Origin: Primula veris
Taxonomy: Eukaryota > Streptophyta > Magnoliopsida > Ericales > Primulaceae
NCBI GenBank assembly: GCA_963682055.1
Contig: OY821742.1
Location: 24,740,560 to 24,804,559 of the forward strand
Direction of reading: 5' to 3'
DNA: 64,000 nucleotides
Part shown: piece after piece, positions 48,182-59,805 of the stretch
How the letters are laid out: every line of letters starts with the position of its first letter
How positions within the stretch are numbered: the stretch's first letter is position 1
Program-made: the position numbers and the translations under genes
Notes under the pieces: generated by a model
Database searches by the model: none
Told to the model about the DNA's origin: nothing
The model's input: the letters and a program-made list of their open reading frames with translations, nothing else

Positions 48182-50830
48182 CACTACTAGAAAACAGGCC
48201 AATAAAATCGGTTTTGAACCGCCTCAAAAGCTAATAAAACCGCATCTAAAACTTTTTGAGGCGGTTTTTGAGGCCGTTTGCGGACCGTCATTTTCGCAAG
48301 CGTTGCTAAATGTTTAAAGGCAGTTCACAACCGCCTCAAGAAAATAAGGCGATTTTTAACGAGCTTATAAAGCGGTTGTAAACCGCCTTAAATAGGTTAG
48401 TTTTTACGACGGATGAACCTAACTGCCGCTAATACTGCAATTTAGGCAATAACAAACCGTCTTTAATAGTTTAATAACGACATTGATTCTTCAAATATAT
48501 GTATAAGTTAATTTGGATGCGAGTAGTACTGCTTTCAATATTTTGTTCACATACTCCTTAGCTGCTAAATTGTTGTAATTATTGTAAACATATATGTACA
48601 TGTATAAATACATATTTATAATTAAACACTCAACATCTCAATCTGATAACAAAAAGAACGATAAAAAAAATATATACATAAACTTTTGATCCGAATAATT
48701 CATAAAAAAACACCAAACATTCTTTGTCAAATAAAATAAACACATTCCATTTACAGGGTGTCTACACCATCAGGGTCTCTTCTTAACACGTCTTTCAAGT
48801 TCCGCCATTTGTTTCCAAGGGACCTCAAACACATATCTTTATAAGAGTCTAAAACATTGCAGTTATCCTAAAAATTTCATAGTTTATACATTAGTATTAC
48901 TAAAACTGATAGAATAAATAATATCACACAAGATACTACTAGTCTACTAGTGTACAGTTTATATATAGTTATTCTATGCCGAAATAGATGATCAAGCAAA
49001 CACTGGAGTTTAGGCCAAGACAAGGAAAACAAACATACAAAGATAAGTAAACAAATAAAGCCTGACCATTCATGGTTTTGGGTGAAACTTAAAGAAAGGC
49101 TCTTCTGCTATTTTTTCTTGCTTAGAGCTCACGAATGTATCTGTGTACCTACCAAAGTACGATTTCAACTCTTGTCTTGATAATCGATACATTCATTTAT
49201 TGATACCAAAAAAAAAAAACTAGGATTTTGCTCTAATATAAGAGAGGACCTTGATCGGTGAGATGAGGAACATATGCAATCCTAGGAAAATGGTAGCCAG
49301 GTGTCCAGTTGGAAAATGAGCATTGGGTCTTCCATTGCCTACTTGCTTCAACAAAACTAATAATTTTCTTTAGCAAAGACAACTATCATAATTAAAAGTC
49401 ATCTACAAACAAACACAAATTAAGGGGTATCAAACTTTGCAACAAATTGCAAAACAAAAACACGCCTTCCAAAGCGAGAAAGGAAACAATAAATACAATA
49501 CGGCGAAAAATCAATAACTGTTTCTAGAATGCAAAACACAGGAAAATAAATAATGGAAAAACTTATAATTTAATCAATAAAAGAAAAAATTAAACATTCC
49601 TAAAATTTAAAAATTCTAAAACCCAAGATGAAGCGCATTATAAGAAGCATTATGTAATATAGGAAGTCCAAATGACGTATTTTCTTTTAAAAAGATTGGT
49701 GCTAGTTCATCACTGGACTTGGTTTTTTCTGACCATGTACAACAATGAGTTAACAAATATTCTTTAAATAAATCCAAATTTCTACAATTATATTACAACT
49801 ATCCTGATTCTATGCAATCAGAGTCCGGGGAGCGTAAATTTTCCCCACGACTTGACCATGATTTATCAGTCATAGCAATTAAGTTTTTACTAGAAAATTC
49901 AACAAAAACAAATCAAATAATCACATGTGCAAAACAAAATTGCATATTTCATACAGATTTACTTACATACTCCAATTAAAACCCTAGTAATACAACTGAC
50001 TCATATGAAGCAATTCAATAAAATCCCAACAAAAAGTTAATCTCGAAAGCTTGTAACTGTATTAAGATTCAATCTATCTATACATCAGCCAGAATCGCAA
50101 CTATTGGGTTAATAAACTACAATAATGAACCACTGGAAGTCTTCAATTGCAATATAGTTCGACAAAACCAAAATCATAAATATTTGTACATACATATAGT
50201 TCTGTGTGTTTCATAGGTATATATTCATAATTAAAAATATGCAGAGAAACAGTACCTTAGGTTTTCAATTAGATGCAGAGAAAGATAGAAGAGAACGGGG
50301 GATAGAGAGGTAGACGTGGTGTTATAGGAATTGTAGTAGTGGTGCAATATATTTGGGTATATTTTAGCAACTATTGTGCGTGCTTAAAAATATAATCCCA
50401 TACGGTTTATACTAAGTTTTAATTTATTTTTGAAATAAAAACATATTTTAATTTTGTCTGTGGTATTAAAGTTGTAGTGGAGGCCTACCAATATTGTAAC
50501 AACGTCAAATTATTTATTACTTTTTTTTAACAAGTTAAAATTAAAAAGAAACAAACTTAAGAAAAACATAATTTAAAATTTAACTAAAAGGCATTTTATT
50601 TTGGGAAAAAATGACAATTTAAAAAGTTGTTCAATTTTTTAATATCTTAATTCGTGAAAAACGACGATTAAAGTCGCTTTAAATGCGGTAATTTTGAACC
50701 GCCTCTATTATTTTCTTTAAAGGCGGTTGTTTTCCGCCTTTAAAATAACCGCCTTAATTGCTAATAATTAAGCCGGTTTTATTATCACCTTTAAAAAAAA
50801 CCGTCATAATTGGCATATTTTCTAGTAGTG
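48182..50830. mobile_element. CACTA (En/Spm-type) element, non-autonomous, with CCA target duplication
   Basis: The termini CACTACTAGAAAA and TTTTCTAGTAGTG are perfect 13 bp inverted repeats, flanked by CCA at 48179-48181 and 50831-50833. Subterminal regions at both ends carry many copies of accgcct(c/t)aaa and its complement, the usual transposase-binding arrangement. The 2649 bp interior has no long open frame. A minus-strand word LGNKWRNLKDVLRRDPDG near 48800 may be a remnant of the plant transposase_24 family, which I hold at low confidence. The insertion interrupts the LINE exactly between its zinc-binding and RNase H parts. Confidence 0.95.
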
Positions 50831-50833
50831 CCA

Positions 50834-51211
50834 ACTGTTTATTCTCCCAAGAAGAGAATTATTTTGAATTATAAACACCCATTTTTTCTCAAAGAAATTT
50901 CAAACTTTAGCAATGGTTCCAAAACTAAATAAATGATCAAAACTTTCTTCTGACTGATGGCAGCATTCACTTCCATAAACCATACTAACCTCAACTTTGT
51001 GCAAGTTACTATCTAGAGGAATAAGTTTTGCAAAAAGTTTCCACATAAAGAATGAGACTTTTAAAGATATAATTTTATCACATACGAATTTGCTTCTCCA
51101 ATTTTCATTAGCAGCATCTCTTATAATTTTCCAAACTGAATTTAAAGTAAAATTTCCCAAATTTGACGGTTTCCAAATACATTGATCAACCCCATTCATA
51201 GATACAGTCAT
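50834..51211 (-). pseudogene. LINE zinc-binding region (zf-RVT)
   Basis: Minus-strand frame with DQCIWKPSNLGNFTLNSVWK, then ISLKVSFFMWKLFAKLIPLD and CCHQSEESFDHLFSFG. This is the region between thumb and RNase H. The usual C..C....E...HLF..C cluster is partly changed: the last cysteine is glycine here. Confidence 0.85.
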
Positions 51212-51220
51212 ATTTTCTTT

Positions 51221-51734
51221 GGGGTTTTATAGGTTTAGTACACCAAACTATCTGCTTTTAACGATTTGGGTACACACCTTTCAAATTTTCCAATTTAGGT
51301 ACCACACTATTATAACTTTCCAATTTAGGTACCACCGTCTAAATAAATCACGGAATCATGTCACGTGACATTTGACAAACATTAATTTGAGAGGCTAATT
51401 TGACAATTTTGCACAAAAATATGTCATCCTATAAAAAAGTTTTTTTCAATTTCACACATAACAAAAATTTGGATTATATGCTAATTTTTTTTTATGTGTG
51501 AAATTGAGGGGAAATTTTTTCTCATATGACATATTTTTGTATAAAATTGTCAAATTAGCCTCTTAAATTAATATTTGTCAAATGTTACGTGACATGATTC
51601 CGTGATTTATTTAGACGGTGGTACCTAAATTGGAAAGTTATTATAGTGTGGTACCCATATTGGAAAATTTGAAAGGTAGGGGTACCCAAATCGTTAAAAG
51701 CACTATAGTTTGGTGTAGTAAATGTATTTTTTTC
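51221..51734. mobile_element. Mutator-type foldback MITE with 9-10 bp target duplication
   Basis: Two arms of about 240 bases pair almost throughout. Examples are acaccaaactat, gcttttaacgatttggg, ggtaccaccgtctaaataaa and tcacggaatcatgtcacgt in the left arm, with complements in the right arm. The element is flanked by TATTTTCTTT at 51211-51220 and 51735-51744. A 9-10 bp duplication fits Mutator-like transposition. It lies inside the LINE thumb region. Confidence 0.92.
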
Positions 51735-51744
51735 TATTTTCTTT

Positions 51745-52130
51745 AGTAATTTCCTTAGCTTGTAGCATTCGACACCAAGTGTTAGCTCATTTTTTCTTTT
51801 TTTAATAGGAATATCTTCAAACTGTTTGTTTCTACGGTATTTTTCTTTCATGAATTTAGTCCACAAATTTTCTTTAGTTCTAAATTTCCACCATAACTTC
51901 ATAGCAAAAGATTTAGAAATATCATGAAAAATTTTTATATACAGACCCACTTCTTTTACCGGCTTGCAAATTTTGCTCCATCTTACCCAGTGATCTTTAT
52001 TTTTTCCATATTTAGCACCCCAGAAAATATTTGATAAGAGCTGATACTGATATATTCTTTTAACTTGTAAAGGTGGATTCATTGCAGCTAGAGTATAAAT
52101 CGGTATAGACTGAAAAACATGTCTTATCAA
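51745..52130 (-). pseudogene. LINE reverse transcriptase thumb region
   Basis: Open minus-strand frame with VFQSIPIYTLAAMNPPLQ, then NIFWGAKYGKNKDHWVRWSK and ICKPVKEVGLYIK, then KLWWKFRTKENLW. It matches the W..I..P...GGLG segment of the family, here with VGLYI in place of the usual GGLGI. The frame runs into the MITE at KEN, and the same KEN residues open the next LINE segment because of the target duplication. Confidence 0.88.
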
Positions 52131-53472
52131 AATTAGTTTACCACCAACATTTAACCAATTGCCCTTCCAGGTAGCCAGCTTATTTCTAACTTTAAGAATA
52201 AGCTCATGAAAAATAATACATTTCTTATGCCCAGAATATAATTTACAACCAAAATAAGATAACCGATGTTTCTTACTTGTGATTTTTAGCTCTTTGCAAA
52301 TAGTATCTTTTTATTGAAAATTTACACTTTTAGAAACATAAATAAAACTCTTGTCCAAACTAATCCCCTGACCAGAGTCATTGTTGTAGCATTGTAGGAT
52401 GTTGTTGATTTTTTAACGGAGTTTAAATTTGTCGAACTGAATATAATCAAGTCATCGGCAAATGCAAGGTGAGTAATAATTGGACTTTCAATAGGGGATT
52501 AAAAGCTAATTATTTTTTGTTATTGATCATGGCATTTAAATTTCTGCTTAGCACCTCAGAACAAATAATAAAAAGGTTAGAAGAGAGTGGATCTCTTTGT
52601 CGAATACCATTTTTGGTTAGAAATAAATTAGTAGAGTTGTCATTCACTAAAATAGAAGTATGGTTTCCATAAATCCTCTAGGTGATATCAATAATTTTTT
52701 CGAAAAACCCCATTTGTCTTTTAGTAGAAATCAAAAACTGCCAAGAAATCTTATTATAGGCCTTTCTCATGTTCAGTTTCAAGACTATATTTTCCCCATT
52801 GTTCTTCATGTTTAAAGTAGAAATGAATCTTGGCCTAGAAGAATATTATACACAATATCTCTAGATTTCACAAACCTAGGGGGATTACTAAAAATAATTT
52901 TAGGTAGTATAGAGGATAATCTTGAAGACATAATTTTGGAAATTACTTTTCTGCAAAAAGTGCATAAACTGATGGGTCTAAATTCCGCAAAGTTTTTGGG
53001 CTTATTCTTCTTAGGAATAAGGGTAATAACGGTAGTAGATACAGATTTAGGAAGAATATTTCACATAAACAAACTGGCTTATAGTTTTAAACACATCTTC
53101 ACCAATAAAATCACAACAAGTAACAAAGAATTGCTCTGTAAAACCATATATACCAGGAGCAATTGACCTGCTCAGATCCCCAACTGCCTCTTTTACCTCT
53201 TCAATAGTAGGGTATTTGTCAAGAAAATAATTATCCTCTTCTAAAACAAGTTTTGGAACAGCATCCAAACTTTTGTAGGCATTAGAAAATATATGCTCAG
53301 CTGCCAAAAGACCATGAAAAAAATCAACAGCTTTTTTTCTAATAAGTTCTGGATCAGAAATAATAGTAGCATTTTTTTTCTCAATTTCACCAATAGCACC
53401 TTCTGATCTTCTTTTTTTAACTAAATCATGAAAAAACTTGGTATTAACATCTCTCTCTAAAACCCATTTCAT
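52130..53472 (-). pseudogene. LINE reverse transcriptase core
   Basis: From 53472 the minus strand reads WVLERDVNTKFFHDLVKKRR, then YPTIEEVKEAVGDLSRSIAPG and EQFFVTCCDFIGEDVFKTI. It then reads VITLIPKKNKPKNFAEFRPI with SLCTFCRKVISK. Further down, ITHLAFADDLIIF at about 52445-52485 carries the catalytic FADD box. These follow the standard order of plant L1-type reverse transcriptases. Stops and shifts between 53047 and 52440 break the frame. The catalytic aspartates themselves are kept. Confidence 0.88.
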
Positions 53473-54050
53473 ATTGACTTAATTGGAGTCCGGTACCCAT
53501 TTAAGAGAATTATTAGCTTTTAATACTCCGTATATTTTTCATTAGTATAAGATACCCTATTAAAACATTTTAGTTTGGTTTAGCTACCCTCTATTCTAAA
53601 TATAAAATGTGCCCAAATTCTATTTGGTACCATTGATCCAAAACTCTTTCTCTCTCTAGAATAACACCCATCACCACTACCACGGTTTGATCGGATCTCC
53701 TACACTGTTGTCGGATCTCCGGTGACAATCCGTTTCTCTCTCCTTGCATATCGGTCTCTCTCACAGTCATCTATGTCGTTATATTATATAGATAGATACA
53801 TATATGTGTATATCATCAACATCGCTCTTTATATGCATATATGTATATATATATATATATATATACGATTTTATTTCTATATATCGTCGTCGCGATCTCC
53901 ATCGACGATTGGTCACGAACTCCTCTGCATCATCATCGCCCTTTACAAGCCATAGGCACTGGTTATTGGTTTTGGTGGAAACAGGGACCAAAAACGTATA
54001 TTTGATAGAATTTAGGTGATTTGCATCAACGGTCCTTAAGTTATAAGTTG
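53473..54050. other. Unassigned stretch with (TA)n and a GC-richer patch
   Basis: 53640-53780 is GC-richer and CT-rich (ctttctctctctag, ggtttgatcggatctcc) and could be a captured exon or leader. A (TA)n run lies at about 53838-53866. Small open frames here are products of low complexity. Confidence 0.35.
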
Positions 54051-54059
54051 AATTATGTA

Positions 54060-54960
54060 TTTGTATTTACACTTTTGATAATTCGAAAAAAATTGTATTA
54101 TATTATCAAAAAAATATTAGACTGTCAAAAAAATTGTATTAAATTGTCAAAAATTTGTATTAGATTGTAAAAGAAAATGTATAAGATTATCACAAAAATT
54201 GAATTAGATTGTTACAAAAATTGAATTAGATGATCACAAAAATTGCATTAGATTGTCAAAATTTTGTATTAGGTTGTCAATTTTTTTTATTAAATTGTCA
54301 AAAAATTATATTAGATTGTCTAAAAAATTGTATTAAATTGTCAAAAAAAATTATTAAATTCCCAAAAACTTGAATTATATTGTAACAACAAATTTTATTA
54401 GATTGTCAACAAAAAATGTATTAGATTGTAAAACAATTTGTATAAAATTACCAAAAAAATTGTATTAGATTGTCAAATGTATTAAATTGTAAAAAATGTT
54501 GTATTAGATTGTCATTTTTTTATATTAGATTGTCAAATTTTTTGTATTAAATTACCGATAAAATTGAATTATACTGTCAAAAATTATCTACTAGATTGTC
54601 AAATAAATTTAATATATTTTCAAAAAAATTGTATTAGATTGTAAAAAAATTTATTAGATTTTCATAATTTTTGTATTAGATTCACAAAAATTGCATTAGA
54701 TTGTCTATTATATTGTCAAAAATTTCTACTAGATTATCAAAAACTTGTATTAGATTGTTAAAAAAATTATATTGATTTTTTTGAATTTTTATTTTTATTT
54801 TTTCACAATTTTTTGTATTAGATTGTCTTGCAAATTGTCATAAAAATTGCATTACATTGTATATTAGATTGTCAAATTTTTTTATTAAATTTTTGAAAGT
54901 TTATATTAGATTCTCAAAATAATTGTATTAGATTGTAAAAAATATTGAATTTTAATTTTT
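54060..54960. repeat. Degenerate A+T minisatellite, unit about 22-25 bp
   Basis: Around 35 diverged copies of ttgtattagattgtcaaaaa with variable spacing. One further copy lies at 55248-55268, after a gtcttggtcaaaaacg word that recurs near 55470. Confidence 0.85.
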
Positions 54961-55500
54961 TTTTGGATTTTTAACAAATTTTAAAAAATTTCTAAAAAAA
55001 AATTGGATTTTTTTTAGATATTTTTATTTTTTTCCAAACTTTCTAAAAAAAATTTTAAAAATTTCTTTTTTTAATTATTTCTGGATTTTTTTATTTTTTG
55101 AATTTTTTTTATTTTTCGGATTTTTTATAGAAATTCTATTTTTTGGAATTTTTCATTTTTTCTGTTTTTATTTTGAGTTTTTCCTTTATTTTTATTTTTT
55201 GGTCAATGCCGGAGACCTAGAAATGGTCCTAGTCTTGGTCAAAAACGTGTATTAGATTGTCAAAAAATTGTTTTTTTTTTTGGATTTTTATAGAAAAAAG
55301 GATTTATTTTATATTTTTTAAGTTTTTTTCCAAATTTTCTAATTTTTTTAATAATTTTTCTTTATTTTTTTTTTATTTTTTCTGGATTTTTTTAAATGTT
55401 TTATTTATTTTTATTTTTATTTTTTTAGTTTATGGTCAACGACGGTCAACGTCAGAGACCGGTCAATGGTATTGGTCTTGGTCAAACTTTTATTGGGGCA
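54961..55500. repeat. T-rich low-complexity DNA
   Basis: Mostly runs of t with attttttt and ggattttt words. Two related GC-richer words (ggtcaatgccggagacc at 55201 and ggtcaacgtcagagaccggt at 55444) break it. Confidence 0.8.
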
Positions 55501-56770
55501 AATGTGTTGGGTTTACTTATATATTGATAAGTTGTATTAATTTGCAATAAATATTTTAAAAGAGATACTAACTATTAAATTTGTAGTTTCAAAAGATATC
55601 GCCCTCAGATTTACTCTTTGATATTACCCTTTTGGGCCCAATAACTTTTTTAAATGTTGAGCTTATTTTTTAATGAAAATATTACCGTATTTTTTAATGT
55701 ATAAGATTGTATTTATTTTTCTTATCGCATAATAATATTACCGTATTAAGTTTTCTTATAGTTTTGTAGAAGTTATTTTAAAAAATTCCTAACAGCTAGA
55801 AAGACTGACTTGATATTATTTAGTCCATTTTCCAAGGTTATTTATCCACCCTTAATAATTGATATCAAACATGTGTCGTACTGGTTGTAACGTTTACATC
55901 AGTTTGTATTTCTTATGCATGTTTCTAAAAAATAAAGGTATAGTAAGTTTCATTAACATATTAGGATTTTATATCAGTTTCAAAACTGAAGGAGTCTCAT
56001 CATAATTTTTTAACACTTTAAAGAACTATAAATAAGTATGTAACACAGATTAATAGTTTCATTTTCTACGTAAAAAGAAATTGTAATTTAACATACTTTA
56101 AAATTAAACAATAGAATTTGTCAAATATTCAAAATTTTAGATAACATGTTATATAAATTTCACAAATGTAATCTATGATAATACACATGCCTAAGTTTAC
56201 ATCAGCACCCTTGAATACCCCCTCATCATCATCAGACTATTTATCCCAATAATTTGGGGGCCAACTATCCGAGTTTGTATGAGAACTCATTATTTTTCAA
56301 AATAGTAAAAATAGTTTCATCGCATTCGATTTTCGAAAAGTTTAGCAGTTATTTACACCAAACGTATTCCATGATGATATCATCATCACATACATATATA
56401 TACTCCCTTCATTCATTTTATTTAGTCCTTTTACGATTTGAACAAGTTTTAAAGTATTTTAATGGTTTTCATAATGAGTTTAGCTGCATACGGAGACTAG
56501 TTACAAACTGTCTCCAATTAAGTAGGACCAATGAGATTCAACTATTTATAGATGAAGAATTAATTAGAACATTTACTATTTTACTTAATATTTTTCCTGT
56601 GATATTCCCTTATATAATAGATCAAGTATATCACTCCATATCTTCACAAGACAAAGAAATAGAAATCACAAAATATTAATCCATATATCTATTTATTAGT
56701 CTATATTCTCATATAAGCAAAATATCACATATTCTATTTTTTTTCATCACTTTACTCTTGAATATATTTT
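55501..56770. other. A+T-rich intergenic DNA, no gene recognised
   Basis: No domain found. The 141-codon plus-strand frame at 56254-56679 reads as A+T-rich hydrophobic sequence without family resemblance. Confidence 0.4.
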
Positions 56771-57339
56771 ATTGGAAAAATTACCAAAATATACAACTTT
56801 TTTAACTTAATTATCAAAAAGTTATGCTTCAACATTTATTTTCAAAACATACAACTATTTAAAATTATAAATAATTAATTCGTTTATATTTTTTCCTGCA
56901 GTATTTTCTCTCTCTCCCTATCTCTCTATAGAAATACAGAGTGCTCAACTACGAGCTCTCTTCTCTATTTCTTTGATCGATCGAACTGATCCGAGTTCGA
57001 TATTCTTCTCCGATCAGTTTACAGGTCTCGGTATTGTCTTCTCCAATCAGTTCATCCGTTAATTTTCTGATTTTGATCATCGTTTTCGATCAATTCATTG
57101 GGCAATAGCTATCAATTTTCTCGTCAATAGTCATCAGTTATTGTTTTATCAATTTCCGAGTTATTTTTTTGTTTTTTAAAAATTACTGTAATTAATTTTA
57201 TATACTTAATAATAATTGTAATCATTGTTCATTGTATATACTTTAATACATTGCATAACTAATGATTGAGCTGCATACACAATAATTATTGTATGCATTG
57301 TCACTATTATATATGCAATTTTATCATTGATAGTGCTCT

Positions 57340-58060
57340 TTAATATGCCTATACACAATAAATTGTTTATTCACGCTATTTAATACAGTTATACACAATA
57401 TATTTTGTATCCATTGACATTGTCCCTTTTTTTGTGTTTTTTTTATTATTCATACACAATACACTGTTTATATATGCTCTTTAATATAGGCATACACAAT
57501 AAATTGTTTATACATGCTCTTTAATATAGTCATACACAATACATTGTGTATCCATTGAGACTGCATTTTTTTGTGTTTTGCTTATTATCCATACACAATA
57601 CATTTTTTTATAAATGCTCTTTAATACAAGTATACACATGCATTGATATACACGATCTTTAATATAGCCATACATAGTACATTGTGTATCCATTGAGAAT
57701 ACCATTTTTTGTGTTTTGATTATTATACATACACAATACATTGTTTATACATGCATACACAATACAGAGTTTATACATGCTATTTAATACAGGCATGCAC
57801 AATACACTATTTATACATGCTCTTTAATACAGACATACACAATACACTGTTTATACATGTTTTTTAATACAGGCATAAACAATACATTGGTATACACGCT
57901 ATTTAATACAGCGATACACAATACATTGTTTATTCATGCGATAATACAGGCATATACAATACATCGGTATACATGCTCTTTAATACATTCATACCCAATA
58001 CATTGTGTATCCATTGAGACTGCCCTTTTTGTGTTTTGATTATTATCCATAAACAAAAGA
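57340..58060 (+). repeat. Left MULE array, about 40 bp unit with longer interspersed blocks
   Basis: Basic unit catacacaatacattgttta then tacatgctctttaatacagg, about 12-15 copies. A longer block gtgtatccattgagactgc followed by tttttgtgttttgattattat recurs at about 57405, 57550, 57685 and 58000, giving a higher-order pattern. Confidence 0.85.
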
Positions 58061-58094
58061 AAACTAAGCGAAAGCATTTTCAAGTGGGTGTCGT

Positions 58095-58830
58095 TATGGT
58101 TCGATGACGTCAAGTGCAGTTGAGGCTTTTAATTCCTGGATCATGGATGAAAAATCTCTTCTTGTTTTTTAGATCGTAGATAACATAAGAACATAGATAA
58201 TTAAATGGCATATTAATAGGAAGAGAGATTCAGGTAACATCTGATCTTACTAACAATAAATTTTAGATAATAAATATCATTTAGATTATTATAAATTTTT
58301 TTATTTTTTTTAGCTAAGTGGACCACAACATTGTGCAAGGGTCTTGGTGGTAGCGTTCGTAAACGTACAGAGAAATCACGAACATGAAAAATTCATAGAG
58401 GAAATGCGTATAAATTTGAAGTAGTTGATGAAGATTTTTCTTATGGTATAAAGGTCTATGAGCAGTCTTGTACTTGTGGCAATTGGCAGATTGATAACTT
58501 CCCGTGCGACCATACATTTGCATGTTTTTCTAGATGCCCAGATTTGAATTTTCATCACTTTGTTGATAAAAAAAAAAATTTAAGGACGTGTATCGCAAGG
58601 CCTATGATTTACCAATAAATTCTGTACCAATATCTTCAAAGCCAGAGTTTAAGCGTTTGGACTTGCCTGCTATATTGGCTCCATCTGCAATAAGAGGTTC
58701 TGGAAGACCAACATATATGCAGGATCAAGGGAATGGCTAAAATTTTGGGACAAAGACACGCAAAATACACTTGCGAACGTTCTGTAAGCAAGGACATAGT
58801 CAGAGAAGTTGTAGCGAACCTATTTGAGTT
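58095..58830 (+). pseudogene. MULE transposase C-terminal part with SWIM zinc finger
   Basis: The frame starts SMTSSAVEAFNSWIMDEKSL, matching the block before the SWIM domain in MuDR-type transposases. It is followed by a possible intron (gtaaca at 58232 to tttttttag near 58312). Then come KWTTTLCKGLGGSVRKRTEK, KIHRGNAYKFEVVDE and SCTCGNWQIDNFPCDHTFAC at about 58465-58525. The last is the SWIM finger CxC...CxH. Downstream SVPISSKPEFKRLDLPAILA and GSGRPTYMQ, and a C....GH....C knuckle (CKQGHSQRSC) near 58785-58815, complete the usual C terminus. The N-terminal and DDE parts are absent, and stops and shifts are present, so it is dead. Confidence 0.85.
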
Positions 58831-59399
58831 TTTTTTCTTTTAAACAGAATGTGATGTTGGCAATTAGTTTGACAGTTTACTATTTTTTTTTCATGTCAAT
58901 GAAGGGTTTTTAACAGATTGAGCAAATATATTCTGTTGATTGGTTTTGTAATAAATAATTGTGACACGTCTTCGACAGATTGAATGACATATATTTCTTT
59001 GACAGAGTTAATGACATATTTTTTCCGACTGTCGTGATATTATATTTTTTTGATATATATCATCTGTTATTTTTTACATCAGAGCCAATGTTAAAATTTC
59101 ATATACAAGACATTATTATTTGTACAATAACATTGTGTATGCACTTAAATTTGTTTTATTATTAACAAGTTGTATGTTATGGTTACACTACACACATAAT
59201 GATCATTGAATTGACATTAATCACAGGGCTTACACATTGATTGAAGTCTAAAAACATTGAAATTCAAGCAAGGACAGTACATACACAATGATAAAATAAC
59301 ATCTAGATTAAGAGAAAAAATTATAAACTAATTAGAAAGTGGTTCATAATTTTAAAGGAAATTTGTGATAGGGGATTACAAAACAGAATCATTCCCCTA

Positions 59400-59801
59400 T
59401 CACCAAACTAAAAGATGAAAATAAAAATTTAGACATTCAAAATGCATGTTGTCTAGTTTCCCCTTCATAATTCTCATTTCCATCCCCGCTGCCAGCAACA
59501 TCCACTCCCCTTTTTTTGTTCCCTGTCCACAGCTGCCAGTACAATCCCCTCCGCCTTCTGATGTTTCCTTGCCACTATTCCCACCAATCCCAATGCTGCC
59601 TCCTCCTTTTAGCCTTTCGACTTCTTCTTTTAGCCTCTTGATCTCTTCTTTATGCTTGACAAAATAACTCATGAATCACATGATTGTCTTTCCATGTTCT
59701 TTATCTTCACGCTTTTTTCTCAACTTTTGGCTATTATACTTGGCTGTTATTTCTGCCAAATCTATACTCAATTTTTTTGCTTCGTTTGCATTAACTGCCA
59801 T
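59400..59801 (-). pseudogene. Unidentified coiled-coil frame with one in-frame TGA, inside the MULE relic
   Basis: From ATG at 59801 the minus strand reads MAVNANEAKKLSIDLAEITA, continues basic and charged to HGKTIM, meets TGA at 59678-59676 and stays in the same frame with FMSYFVKHKEEIKRLKEEVE. A glycine-rich tail (GGGSIGIGGNSGK) follows, to a stop near 59400. The heptad pattern predicts a coiled coil. I do not recognise the family. It is convergent with the transposase remnant and lies directly against the right array. It could be a second MULE gene or a captured host fragment; the single TGA suggests recent inactivation. Confidence 0.4.
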
Positions 59802-59805
59802 GTCC

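Larger units (their letters stand above)
47090..53472 (-). mobile_element. L1-type LINE with two nested insertions, 5'-truncated
   Basis: On the minus strand the order is pre-RT linker (53472-53100), reverse transcriptase (53100-52130), thumb (52130-51745), Mutator-type MITE, zinc-binding region (51211-50834), CACTA element, RNase H (48178-47489), 3' untranslated part. The 3' part contains the cctgccgttttttt and tggggtttctccacc words common at plant LINE 3' ends. Endonuclease and ORF1 are missing, so the copy is 5'-truncated. The target duplication of the LINE itself was not found. Confidence 0.9.

Noticed and set aside
53722..54019. Overlapping small frames on both strands around the (TA)n run
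   Set aside because: They depend on the microsatellite and read as Tyr/Ile repeats.
56254..56679. 141-codon plus-strand frame as a gene
   Set aside because: Composition is that of A+T-rich non-coding DNA and no domain is recognisable.
59446..59667. Proline/serine-rich plus-strand frame
   Set aside because: It is the complement of the coiled-coil frame, which has the more coherent heptad pattern.
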